This document shows positions 49,001 through 60,981 of a stretch of 64,000 nucleotides of DNA, piece after piece. The number at the start of each line of letters is the position of its first letter. Position 1 is the stretch's first letter. This DNA comes from Utricularia gibba. Taxonomy: Eukaryota; Streptophyta; Magnoliopsida; Lamiales; Lentibulariaceae. The DNA lies in the NCBI GenBank assembly GCA_002189035.1, contig NEEC01000014.1:746501-810500 (forward strand), written 5' to 3'. The position numbers were made by a program, and so were the translations under genes. A model generated the notes under the pieces. It did not search any database, was not told where the DNA came from, and saw only the letters and a program-made list of their open reading frames with translations.

Positions 49001-49303
49001 AGCCCTACCCGCAAGGTCCGGATCACTTCCCGAAGAAGCAACATCAATCCATCCATTATTCAACTGAAGCTTCGCGGTTTCCGAGGAAGGCGAAGACTCA
49101 TTGAAGCCAAAAATCCTGCAGAGGAGCGTAGGGAAGGTGATGGAGAAGAACCATCGCTGGTTGTCGGCGGCGTGGTTGCGGAGAAAGGACTCTACTGCGG
49201 CGCAGGCGGAAGCAATCTGAAGCGGCGAGACGGCGGCGGAAACGGTTGCGGCAAGTTCGACGGCCTTTGTTTGCGCGTTCCCAGTGTAGGATTGCAGAAA
49301 CAT
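46024..49303 (-). CDS. sphingomyelin phosphodiesterase 4 (SMPD4/nSMase3)-like membrane protein
   Basis: Exons 49303-49009, 48793-47607, 47129-46983, 46881-46765 and 46611-46024 give 777 residues with all phases consistent and no break. The sequence matches what I know of the plant homologues of SMPD4: FPSERLPEWCSYML, FWLVGNDGLPFSMGLCKSLG, RRPLYRYILRTFLFCP, VFSVWVNYMEPW and a C-terminal hydrophobic anchor (RIAVMLLVVAGCSLLRK). In animals SMPD4 sits in the nuclear envelope/ER by a C-terminal helix; its enzymatic role is debated. It has no classical DNase I-like sphingomyelinase motif, so the name is by family only. A divergent promoter of 295 bases separates it from the SLC37-type transporter. 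The family assignment is moderately certain. Confidence 0.65.
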
Positions 49304-49598
49304 GATCGAATTTTTTTTTGAAACAATGAAGTTGCAAATGGCGCTTTGAAGCGGCGGTGGAACTCAACGCGTGGCAGTGCCTTCCAACAAATTAATAAAA
49401 AAATATTTTTATTTTATTATATCAATTTTCAAATTTTTACATTATTTTTTAGGATTATAAAAATTAATTAGATAAAAATAACTATAAATACATCTTTGCA
49501 AAACCATCCCGTCCAGAGCGAGCACATGCACGACGTCGGTTTTTCTGAGCTCGCTTGCCTGCCTCTCTGCTCTTCTTCATCACGTTTTCGGTTCTACG

Positions 49599-51514
49599 AT
49601 GCTTCATTTTCGTTCTTCAAGTTCAGATTCCCAAGATTCTTCAATCTCAAGTATGGAAACCGATTCCCGTTCTGAAATTACGCCGAGGATGGCTATCGAT
49701 CGAACTCCGTCGGGGATGCTGCAAATCCGAAGACTCAGAGGATGGCGGTTAACTGAGGAACAGTTCAGGGGGTTCGTCTGGGTTGCTACGTTCATCGCGT
49801 ACGCACCGAGAAACCCCATGAACGTGGTGAAAAGCGTTCTCAATCCGGACCCCGATGGCGTCCCAATGGATTCAAGAAACGAGGCCACAGGATGGGCGCC
49901 GTTCAATGGGGAATACGGGAGTTTGAATTTGGGTTTCCTGGATATGGTGTTTCTTGTTTCCTATTCGGTGTCCGCGTACATCGCAGAGCTTTGGGACTAC
50001 CGATACAATCTTGGTTTATTTCTCACTTTGGGGATGATTGGGAGTGGATTTTCTATAGGATTGATTGGAGCGGGGTACTTCTTGAACATCCATTTTATCG
50101 AATTCTACGTTTTGATGCAAGTGGTTGCAGGGTTTTTTCAAGGAATCGGTGGCCCTGCCGCCGTTGCCGTCATGGAAAACTGGTTTGGAAGGGAACATAC
50201 AGGATCGATCATGAGAGTTTGGGATGCCCACGTTCTGCTCGGAAATATACTTGTCACTCCGCTTGCAACTAGCGTTTTAGAGCTTGGATGGGGATGGTGT
50301 TTTATCCTTATCGGCGCCGTCATCTTTGTCTTCGGGGTTTTAGTGTTTCTGTTCCTGCCACCTTTTCCGGACGGTATCCCGTTAACTTGGCAACCCCATT
50401 GGTCTCTGAGGAGGAAGAAGCTTTGCTTTCTGATGAATCAGAAGGAAGAAACGTGAATATAACACGGGCTATACTCCATAGAAGAAACGTGAATATAACA
50501 GGGACTATACTCCCTAGAAGAAACGTGAATATAACATGGTCAGAGCTCCGTAGAATTCCTGGACTCTTCACATTTGCAGCATCCGTCTTCTTCGCCAAGC
50601 TCGTCGTTTACACAATCATGTATTGGTTGCCGTTCTACCTCAGCCGGATCGGTAATTTTATGTGTACTGGTTTTTTTCTGTTCCATTCTGCCTTCTAACG
50701 ATATGTTTTTTCTGTTTCAGTTGTTGGGGGGAAGCAGTTGTCCGCGCAAATGGCTGGAAATCTATCGGTTCTGTACGACGCCGGCGGAGTGATCGGCGGG
50801 GCCTTCACCAGCTACATTTCCGACAGGTGGGGAGCCAGAGCAGTTACAGCATCAGCCTTCTCCTACATATCAATCCCATCAATGATTCTGTACCAAAGAT
50901 TCGGAACTGTATCTTACGCAATGAACAATGTCCTCTTGCTGCTCACTGGTCTGCTCGTGAACGGCCCGTACGCGCTGATCTCGACCACGGTGGCTCTGGA
51001 TCTCGCCAACCATGTCTTCCTGAGAGGCAACCCACGAGCCTCAGCGACGGTGACAGCAATCATGGATGTAACCGGGTCCATTGGGGCTGCTCTCGGCACT
51101 CTTCTGGCGGGGTATCTTTCTTCTACAGGATGGCGCTTCGTCTTCTACATGCTGGAATCCTGTGCGCTGATGTCAGCTCTGATTTTGAGCCCTTTGTGTG
51201 TCAATGAAGTCCGAATGCTCCTCCTCCGGCGACGCAATGCCCAAGCTGGTACCGGAAATCGACTTTCAGGGTCTGTTTCTATTAAGGGGCTGACCTGTTT
51301 GTTCTCTACTCGTGTTGCAGATCGACAAAGAAGTGACCCTCTTTCTGATGGGAGCGATGCTGCTCTGGATGGGATTGATGCTGCTGTGGATGGGAGTGAT
51401 GCAGCTGAAAGTGGAAGTGATGTTGCTGAATCTGGAAGTGATGCTGCTGTGGAGGAAGCAATGACAGTGCTTACTCTTGACGAAACACCCGGCGAGATCT
51501 GCATGGCGGAATGA
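49599..51514 (+). CDS. SLC37-type glycerol-3-phosphate/organophosphate transporter (MFS), frameshifted by one base
   Basis: Major facilitator family; plant relatives (G3Pp) exchange glycerol-3-phosphate or phosphate. Exons: 49599-50651, 50721-51248 and 51321-51514. The last intron is 72 bases and stop-free, so retention keeps the frame (591 or 615 residues). Family marks: FIAYAPRNPMNVVKSVLNP, the GFFQGIGGPAAVAVMENWF loop, YDAGGVIGGAFTSYISDRWG and a second half with six helices. The frame breaks at a CCC run (50378-50380): LPPFPDGIP is followed one frame on by VNLATPLVSEEEEALL, the expected central acidic loop, so one C is missing. That loop contains three RRNVNIT-type repeats (50440-50540). 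The C-terminus carries five 7-residue acidic repeats. The sequence is divergent from canonical G3Pp, so the substrate is unclear. Confidence 0.83.
51347..51451 (+). repeat. coding tandem repeat, five 21-bp units
   Basis: Encodes DGSDAAL, DGIDAAV, DGSDAAE, SGSDVAE and SGSDAAV in the C-terminal tail of the SLC37-type protein. The units are imperfect, pattern x-G-S-D-A-A-x. The tail is acidic and cytosolic by topology. Confidence 0.85.
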
Positions 51515-52103
51515 AGGGGATTCGATTCACATGTTGGAACACACACATACACCATTTTTTTTCACAGAGATGGACTCGAATTCACATCATTGTTTCCTTT
51601 TGTTTTTTTTTTTGACCCTTTTTCTGGGTTTTAGTATCCAATAAAGAGATATTAGTACTTTGGTGCAAACTGAGGATTTTGGGAAGCTTCATCATTTTCC
51701 GACTACACGGAAGCAGTAGCATCGCTTCTCTCTGAGTTTCTCCTCGAGGAGGAAAAGGGTGGCATGTCTGATGCTGAAGATGCGGGATTTCAGGCGAGAG
51801 GAGGATTTTTTTTTTGTGTGCATGTGCACTAGATGTTCGACGAAATGCCAATGAGAATAATTTTTTTTTGGATTACAAGGAGTTGCCTCGTTTACACTAA
51901 CGACTAGCGAGAAGTTCTATTGGTCTCTGAGGTGCAACACAACTTAAAACCTGTCGAGTCCCCATGTACACAGAAGAGTTCAACTGCAACTGCATTGCAC
52001 TCTCTAATCACGCCTTGTCACCTCGCCTAAACCATCAGTATTGACATGGTCTACTGCAACCCAAATAAATCTACACCATCGGAGCCTTTCTCCATGTGCG
52101 GCC
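51515..52103. other. intergenic, convergent 3' ends
   Basis: Lies between the SLC37-type gene (+) and the agenet gene (-), so it holds both 3'UTRs. T-runs at 51551 and 51606 and an A/T-rich stretch near 51860 fit polyadenylation regions. No exon is seen. Confidence 0.5.
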
Positions 52104-55100
52104 TTAGCGACCGCTGTTTCCTGATAAAGAAGCAGCAGCAGCAGCTACCATCAGGTTCAACACATCCATGCATGCGTTTTTAGCTAGCAATGGGATCTAA
52201 CATTACCTCTTGCTGTTGTAGTTTTGGTGGGAAGTTTGTCGTGTGAAGAGGACAGGGATTTCGAGATTATCAGTGAACTTTGCAACCCTTCCAGCAGCTG
52301 AAAGAGTCACAATGAAATGACATGTTGTTCAGTTACTGGGAAGTATGGCAGTCAGTAGCAAGGGTGAAAAGGAGCATTACCCTTGATGTTGGTTGGATTC
52401 GACGAACTGATCGACGGGGCTCAGATGCATCTGAGATTAGAGTTTCATCAGATTCTCTCTTCAGTGATCTTCCACTGGGAATTGGAACCTTTTTACGATT
52501 CAATGGTGGCAGAGCCTTTGATGAGAACACCATTGCATCTCCTGAATTTTCATCTTGATTAGAGTTGGACCCATGTTCCACAAGATGCTGCTCCCCCAGT
52601 TCACTCTCGGCACCACTTGCTGAGCCCTTTCCCACATGATCAGATACAGAATCATCGCACTCATCCGGTTTAGAAGCTGTCGAGTCATCTTTCCGCGGTA
52701 AAGTTCTACCAGTATTACTGCTTGCTTTAGCGGATCTGGCAGCCCTTGCTTTACCCTGGAAAGGTTGTTTCTCCTTCACCTCCACTTTTAAACTGGTTTC
52801 AGAACTTTGCGAGCTCCGTCCATGAGGTGCCAAGAACTTCGCCAATCTATCTGAATCACTGGAAAGTTTAGACTTCACTCCTGGTTCTGAGACATAATGC
52901 TTGCTCACTTCCATGAATTTTCTCTTCTTCCCAGGCTTCGGGACACCAAAGACAACTCTTGATCTTTCTTTCTCGAGACTGGACCTTGTTCCCCGGATGG
53001 CTTTGGGCTTATTTCCCTCTGCTTGTCTTCCAATGCTGAACTTTTTCTCATCGGCAGACAGTGGCAAAGTGGGTCGTTCTGTTCCATGAGCTTCTGCAGC
53101 ATCAGCATCACCGATCTGCTTACCTTTATCGGTTATTTCGCTTGCAACCTTTGCCCTCTTCTTAGCTGGTGTGTCCCCTGAAATGTCGAAAAAGGGAAGT
53201 CAAGGAATGAATGAAGCAAACCTCAAATCGCATACACCAAATCAGCAAGAAAAGAACCTTGAATGTAGTGTTGCTCCCCAGTCTTGGAACTTCGACCCAT
53301 CGAGTGCCATCCCAGTTCAAAGTTGGCCGTAAGTGCCACACTTTAACTAATGTGGTCTGTTCTTGATCTGCAAACAATACGAATGGTATTTCAAAGTTTG
53401 AAATGATCATATAATGATGCAGTACCAAAGAAGTATAAAAACATACCTGGGAACTTGATACGCATTGCGGATTCGTCCTTTTTATTCTTCTCTGAGATGA
53501 TGCCTTCACACCAGCTAAAAGCAACAGGAAACGCAAAAGAACTTGAATCAATTCAAAAAAAAAAAAAAAGAATAAACAGAATGTGTACTTGTGAATTACA
53601 GCACTGGGTTAGTATGAGATACATATAGCCTGTTTACGAACCGAAGAAAACATGAGAAGTCAGGTAGAATATTCGGATTTTTCTTACCAGTTGTCCATCC
53701 ACACATCAACTCTATCTCCTAGTGACCAGTTATAATCCCTGCTAGCATCTCTTGGCCTCTTCTTTGCTCTTTCATGAGGAACAGACGAGAGTGGGTGAGG
53801 GGTACGCACTCTTGGTGCATTATTGTCCTTGGGACACAGGGATACCCATTCCTTCAGCTGCTCAGAACCTATTGAGATAGCATCTAAAATTGGTTAAAAG
53901 GGGAACTGCTACTTCAGTCAATCATGCTAGAGAAGCTGACACAAGTTTCTTCATCATGTCTCAGAATACAGAAGTGATCATTATTAGCAATAAAACCAAA
54001 TACTTCAGCGACAGCACAGCACATTGCTTTCCCGGAATGCTCTGTTGACTTAACTAACTGAATCCAAGGATGCAGTGTTGTTTGGGAACCCGTTAGAGCA
54101 TCATTAATTCTCAAGATATTCAGAGCGATAAAAGTTTTGTTCAGGCTAGTTGTGCTTAACGAACTGAGATACCTTCTGTGGACTGTATGTCAGTGTAGCA
54201 AACAAGGACTTCCCCCTCCCTAAAGCCCAGTACAGTGGCTGAAAACCAGGCTTTCTTTGAATCAGTGCTATCCCTAAGGACCTGAATGCATGGATCATTG
54301 AGCAGAGAGCATCAATTGAGGATTAAATGTTAATGTCATAACGCAAAACAAAGCATTATTTCAGGCAAGGCAACAAAACAAACCTCAACACGTGCGCCCT
54401 CTTGTATGCCTGACGCACCAAGCGCATCTGATAGGGAATAAAAAAGCTCATCAGAATTTGAAAATATTAACTTCTTCAAATGTTATGTGGTCTGTGCACT
54501 AAAGTTCCAAGCTATTCAAAGAAAACATCCTCATGCGTACAGGAATTAATATCCCTAAACATGATGATCAACTCCTGTCTTGGTAGTTCATCTTGAATTG
54601 CAGGTATAATGATCAGTAAGTCAGGAATCCTTACCAGTTTCCTCGGTGCCCTTGTAATTTGGTTTTGAGACAGGATTCGATTCCAGCTGTGGGTCCTTCC
54701 AGTAATTATCAGGCCCAGCTTCCACCAGTTTCCTCGAAGACAAAAGGTTTGTCATAGCCACAATTTTTCCTGCATGTGAAACAGCCTCAGCAGCCAATTC
54801 TGCAGCCTTCACAATAGCATCAAGATTTTCTGCATGTCTCGTGGCAGCAGAAGCAGCCTCTATTCTTTTTCGTGCAGCCTCTCTGGCAGCAGGTATACCC
54901 AAAGTAGAATGGTTCAGACCATTAAAGATAGATGCAGTTGATGCACTAATTAAAGTATTTGTGGAGCTTGAAACCAAATTTGAATCATATACGGCGGTTT
55001 TGGCAGTTTGAGACATGATTAGTGCTTCTTCAAACATTTGCTTTTCATGTGCTGCTACATTTTCCGCAATCTTAGCAGCTGCAGCAGCTGCCTTGGCTAC

Positions 55101-58100
55101 AGAAGCTGCAGCAGCTATTGCAGCAGCAGCCAATGCCAACTTGGAATCTACATCTAAGTCCACACCCGAGGTACTTTGCCGATCCAGTTGATTCCACACA
55201 CTCTCGCAGTATGCAACAGCAGAAGCAGCACTAGCTTCTGCCTCATGAGCTTGTAGTGTAGCCTCCTCGGATTTTTTAAAACTCTCAGCATTTAGTGCTC
55301 TACCATGTCCAGATAAGTCAGCTCTTCTCAGGGTATCACCAGAGACTGATGGTGGGTTCAAAGAGAAAAATGGGCTGGTTGAGCTCTTTGGCATGTGCAT
55401 GCTAGGGGTCGCAACAGTAACAGAAGTAGAATAATGGCTACCAATGGCAGCCATATGCATTGGCTCACCACGAGTATGAGGAACGAAAGAAATTTTCCCA
55501 GAATCTTCAACCCCAAGGCCTTTCTTTGACGAATAATTACCTACTCCGGTGGTAGGCTTGGGATCCACAAAAGAAGCAATACCAGATACAGGCGGCGGAT
55601 CCGCATGACCAGCAGATTTCTTCCTCTTTCTAGTTGTTTTTTCAGAATTCTGTTCAGATGACACTTTCAAGTTTTTTAGTTCAACAGAAGGTCCAGCAAG
55701 TACATCACTAGGCTGCCCGGGTTGAGCTGCAGGAATGGGGGTAAATTGTTTTAAGCCCACGCCAACAGGCAAGGAAGAATCTGCAATGGGGCCCAGTTTC
55801 AAGGGGAGGTAATTGGAAGTGCAGGATGGCTGGGGCCGAAATCGAAAGGAGAACTTTGTGTAGGGGCAAGCCAGGGCAAGGGAGCTAATGTTGACCAGCT
55901 GCTATTTGCAGCATACTTCCGCACGGGTGGAGTTTGATAATGGTTCAAAGATGAAACAATCTGGTAATCAACAGCACCTACCGTGCTGATGGATGGGTGA
56001 GAATCACCAGATATGGCCCACAAGGGTGATGACAGAGGTATCATTGGATTAACGATAGGAGATGCAGCAATTTTCTTTCTTGAGTGAGTAGCTGCGGAAG
56101 AAAGAACTTCACCTTCAGAAAAACTATGTCTCTGTATGTGATCAGGAGCCTTAGCATCTGGGTTTTCAGTGACAAGATATTATAATCAGGGAAAAGTAAA
56201 ATATAGAAAGCATAAACAAAATAATAGCATTGATTACCTAAACGTGCAGATACAGATGCCTCAACAATGTTAGCCTTCATTGTTCTAACTTTAAGTCTAT
56301 CCACACATCCACGCCACGACATTTCCCAGAGATTCCTGTCTCCATCTTACATTCAAAAAATACAGATTTCCCCATCAGATCCTCTAGCGTGGTAAAAAAA
56401 CTACATGACTCAAAATCAAAAGAGAAATAGGGTTTATGTGGCTAGATTAGGGACAGACATACCAAAGGCTGAAAGCATGCAAGCCTCATCCGGAGCTGCT
56501 CCTTGTCTGGAAGAAAAAATTTAAATCAAACTAAAAATAAATAAGTTGAGTAGCTGAAAAGATTCATGAAATTTCATCTTTCACTTCTTAACATCTCTGA
56601 GTATGTCAAATAACAAAATATTTTGTTTTGTGCCATAGACTCCGATCCAAGAAAATTTAGGGGCATCACTGGAAGTCGGAAAGGGGGCAGGGGGTTGCTG
56701 TGACACTTACATAAGAGATCCATACACAATGATCTGAGCTCGGAGCTGCACCTGCTGCAAGTCTGTGAAAGGCTGCTGAAAAAATATAGATGAAGGAGCA
56801 GAGGTACTAAGATCAGGTAAGCTGGATGCTGGGATGGGTAAAGGCCTAGGCTTAATGCTGGCGTCAAAATTCATAAATTCTCCAGACACTAACGGACTCA
56901 CAAAATGGGATGATTTTTCCAATATCTCAGTTTGCCTCATAGGGGTCGTTTCCTTCATCTGATTTGCACCTTTTGCACCTCCCCTGGTGACCTTACTGCC
57001 ACCACGCCTAGACTTGCGGTTAGAAGGGGCTCTAAGATCTTCAGATGAAGAGCCCAAGCCAGGGGTTGAGGAGCTAACATTGGGAACGATGTTGGACGTC
57101 AAATCATCTGCCTTGCTGCTACCAGATGCCTGTTATACAGTCAGTGATAAGAAGAATAAGATAAACCCCATGGACGTACGGAAACATATGCTCATACAAC
57201 AAGAATCTAACAAAGACAAGTTTACAAGCTTGAGTTGAGGGGTAATTTACATCTTTTCCGAAATCACAAGTAGATTGAGGAGCCATATTCCCATCATTAG
57301 CACTACAGCCTCGTCTTTCTTCAACAAGACTATCTACTTCAGAAGGCTGAGAATTCACCAAAACTTCACCAATTTTGATATTATTTCCCTGAACGGGAAA
57401 GCCATCACAAACCGGATCAGGTGTAGCAGTTACAAAAGTTTTATCTTGTTCCATTCCAGAATGACCGACTGCAAGAAAAAGGATGGCCATTCCTTGGGGT
57501 TACTTGAAGAGCAAACACGAAATTGAGATGTGTACGTAGGCAACGCACACAAAGATTCACAAACTTGGTGACACACTACATAAAATAATTTACCTGAGAA
57601 ATTATTCCCTTTATCATTATTTTCTACCTTTTTCTCTGATTTTGTTTCGATCTCTGCACCTGCAGATTCATGATGTGCTGCTGAGCTGCTGCCGGATGGT
57701 TCAATTTTTTTGCTCTCCTCATCAGAGGGTTCACTTGGCACAGATAGAGTAGGATTCTCAGAAAAAAGATTGGCTTCACCACTTTCCATCATTTTCACCA
57801 CCACAGAATCATGTACAGGCACTTCCTCAGACTCGATATATGAATTATTTTCATCTGAACTCAAGCACTCCACTGTAACCGAAGTACCTGTTTTCTTAGA
57901 GAAGTGAGATAGAGTTCCACCACCTGGATCTCTTTTTTGTGTTTCAGAAGATTGCAGGTTAGCACCAGGGGTGGCAAGCATCTCTCCAGCTTCAGCAGAC
58001 GATGCCATACTTTTATCACCAACATCTGAATTCAGCACTGCGTGATAATGTTAAATACTGTGAGAAAAGACCCTAGCAAAAGACATAGGCGTTCAATATA

Positions 58101-59605
58101 CAAGATTGCATACCGTAGCTCAAATTCAAGGTGTCTTCGGTTGATGGTTGTTTCATGCTTTCTACCAAAACATTACAATCATGATCATGCCTCTCTCGAA
58201 TGGCATTGATATTTCTCAAATCTTGCTCAATATCCAACAGTGATTCATCTCCAGCGATGTCACCTATGATGGTGGGATTTTTGGATTTAATCTGACTTTC
58301 ATCATCATTGATATCCCTTTGACCATCCATCTTAATTGGAAATGTGGCAGCTTTGCATAACCCAGATGGCATGAGAGAAGAACGGTGAGCATCAAGAGAG
58401 GTGTTGATAGCATGAGAAATGTTTCCGTCAGTAAAGGAGCTCTTTTCTTCATCAGATAGTTTAACAACAGGATCTTGCATCAGATCAACGTCAGCGCAAA
58501 CTGTGATAGAGCCAGGCATACTGTTTGTAATTTCCATTACTTCTCCATCTTCTGCTGCACTAGGATCCTCAGAGACCTGATTAACCTCTGTAGCAGGAGA
58601 CAGACTCATACTTTCATATGAAGCATCACCAATAGTTTTAGTATCTATCGCAACATCCTTGCTCTGATCAATTTCCACTACAGATACTCCAGTAGCATCG
58701 TTAGATGAAGGTTCTCCACAAACAGAATCTGGCATTTCAACTTGAAACTCTCTTTCTGTGTCATCAACTTCGACACCCATAACCCTGTCTTCCATGGTGG
58801 ATTCTATTCTAGTAACGACTTCCTGAGATGGAAATTCATTGTTATCAATCAATTTGCCTTGAACCTGGAAATTTACGTTCACTGGATTAGAAACAGATTC
58901 ATTTTCCATGGCACGAGTCTCACCATGATCTCTGTCTGTTTTCAACGCCTCAATTGCAGAACTTTCAGTCACTGCCAGTAAATTACTCTCTTCAGCGACA
59001 ACAAGTGGGTCATCAGAAGAGCACTCAGAGAGCTGAGCTCCCAAAGTATCTTCCACGTGGTTGCCAACAATTCCCGAGTTCAGGATCGGTGTAGAAACAT
59101 TCCCTTCAACTTCAATAGGAGGTAATGAGGAATTTCCGCCACTAGAATCTCTATTTATATCATCTTTCATCAAAGGATTATCCATGTCTTCGGTGGAGGT
59201 ACCTTGTTCATTTAACGTATTCGATTCCTGCATCAAACTTTCAACTGGATCTGTTTCTTCTTGCACAACAGCCTTCAATAACATTTCGACAGATTCAGAC
59301 GATGTTGCTTCAGACCAGACATTGATACGACTAGGCAAAGAGCAAGATTCTGGTGCCCTGGAGCTGAACTCGATTCCATTACCTGGATGAGAAAAATCTT
59401 CTATCCAACGATTGTCTTCGTGGCTTGTAATACCAAGAAAAGCTTCGCTTTCCACTAAACTGTCAAATCTTAAATGCCCATGAAGACTGTCATCAAAATC
59501 AAACTTTGGAAGCGGATATGGTCTCAAAGCAGAGGAATCCTTGGAGCTCTCTTCACCAGCTAACTGAAAGTCCTGTCCTTCGAAGTCATTTTCATTGTAG
59601 TCCAT
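52104..59605 (-). CDS. tandem-agenet (Tudor-like) nuclear protein, G2484-1 type, two one-base frameshifts
   Basis: Agenet domains bind methylated histones. Exons: 59605-58114, 58037-57594, 57468-57251, 57129-56711, 56506-56463, 56345-56238, 56157-54635, 54427-54384, 54281-54173, 53868-53688, 53514-53447, 53367-53258, 53177-52381, 52297-52207 and 52120-52104. They give 1,888 residues when one base is added at 55803-55806 and one at the exon start 53177. The N-terminus is MDYNENDFEGQDFQLAGEES, then a long acidic Ser/Glu-rich region. An Ala-rich coiled segment (55060-55150) precedes two agenet units: GASGIQEGARVEVLRDS with WFSATVLGFREGEVLVCY, and YNWSLGDRVDVWMDN with KVWHLRPTLNWDGTRWVEV. The C-terminus is LLEGLQSSLIISK and ARGNSGR. 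Without the two added bases the frame is lost. A 435-base 5'UTR intron (59616-60050) precedes the ATG exon. Confidence 0.85.
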
Positions 59606-60445
59606 TGGTATGTCCCTGAAATTCGCACAAACTCATTATGGAAATTTGAAACCGCTGCTATGATACATCAACACAGGTTCCATCTGCTTAGATAATCATA
59701 ATACCGATGTGGGACCAAGCTAAGTTGTCAAATTACACAAAAACCTGCTCAACTAATCACATCTTCGATAACATGTCGAGCCAAAAATTCCCTATGCTGA
59801 AACAGACAACTTAGAAATTCTAGGAATACGGGAAGTGAATCAGGCGTTCCACACCAGTATTAGCTGCCATAGGTTCCAGAAACACCCCAAACACAACACC
59901 CACCAACACTAGAACACGAAAAAAATCATCAACAGCCTCGACCACAAGCACCGCACGAAAAGGGTATCTCATGAACGTATCCATAGTGAAACAACAAAAA
60001 ATAAAAGAGGAAATGAAGAGTACCAGAAGAAATGAGTGTAGAGACGCTACCTCCATCCATCCGAAGGCGAAAAGCTCACCTTTAATCCTCTCTCAAATCA
60101 ACAGCCACACAGCACCAACACCTTCCTTCATAACCCTAGCGACTCCAATTCTTGCTCCACAAAACCAAAAGAAACACCGCCTTCCACCTCAATAAACCAA
60201 AATCCAAGCCCCCAGAACTATGAACTCCAACCCAGAGAGCACTAACGACTTCTGCGAGAACGGGTGCCGCGCGCGAAGCTTGCGTCAGGGAAAGAAGAAA
60301 AACCACTACACTTCCCCAAAATCAATGCACTAAAAGGGACACATCGGCATCAGTGTTTATGTTTAGTTAATGGGGGCAGTCCTGGTAAACACAGAAGGAT
60401 TAACTTGTCCAATTCGAAATACTAGTGGGGGCAGTTCCGGTAAAA
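59400..60445 (-). repeat. duplicated segment, copy B (source: 5' end of the agenet gene)
   Basis: Contains codons 1-68, the 5'UTR intron (59616-60050), the 5'UTR exon and upstream DNA of the agenet gene. It matches copy A (36759-37725) in the same orientation, 22.6 kb away. Near its upstream end the motif GGGGGCAGT(T/C)C(C/T)GGTAAA occurs twice (about 60371-60388 and 60426-60443), while copy A has it once. The reading frame is intact here, which identifies this copy as the source. Confidence 0.85.
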
Positions 60446-60717
60446 CAAAAGATTAGCTTATTATTAGTTATTAGAATTAATAAAATATTTAGTAATTAAT
60501 TTACAGAGTTAATATATTGACTATTAATTTATAACCTAACTAAAAAAAAGAAAAATGAAACAAAGAAGACGGGGAGGGAACTTGACGGCGGGCGAGATGA
60601 GATGAAGCTGTTCGAGAGATGAAAAGAGGAGCAGGAAAAGGGAATTGAAAGAGAACCCATTTTGTTTGGTCTCAACAATATTGGACGCAAGTGAATCGAT
60701 CGATCTATCGATCTATA

Positions 60718-60981
60718 ATGCCGGTAAGCACAATCCCTTTTGATGCGATGGCCGGATCCAAATGTATAGGATTCGATTGGTAGGGATTTTTGTATCACGA
60801 AAGATTTGAATTTGACTTGATGCAGTTTAGGAGCGGTGTGTTTATGGAGGTTGAGTCTCCGAGCATCATGAGGTTTTTGATCGGAGCTGTGATAATGATC
60901 CTGGGTGTGGTGTTTCCTGTGGGCTATATGATGTCTCGGAACAAAAGAGTTCCTTCGACTTCTTACTCCAAACAGACGTAG
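60718..60981 (+). CDS. small conserved single-pass membrane protein (53 aa)
   Basis: Exon 1 is only the two codons ATG CCG (60718-60723), followed by a GT donor. Exon 2 runs 60826-60981. The product MP-FRSGVFMEVESPSIMRF continues with the helix LIGAVIMILGVVFPVGYMM and a basic tail SRNKRVPSTSYSKQT. I recognise this as a small plant protein family whose members share the start and the GYMM-x-RNKR boundary; no function is assigned. The two-codon first exon is easily missed; an unspliced reading would start at an internal Met. It is divergent from the agenet gene, and they share the 60.3-60.7 kb region. Confidence 0.7.
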
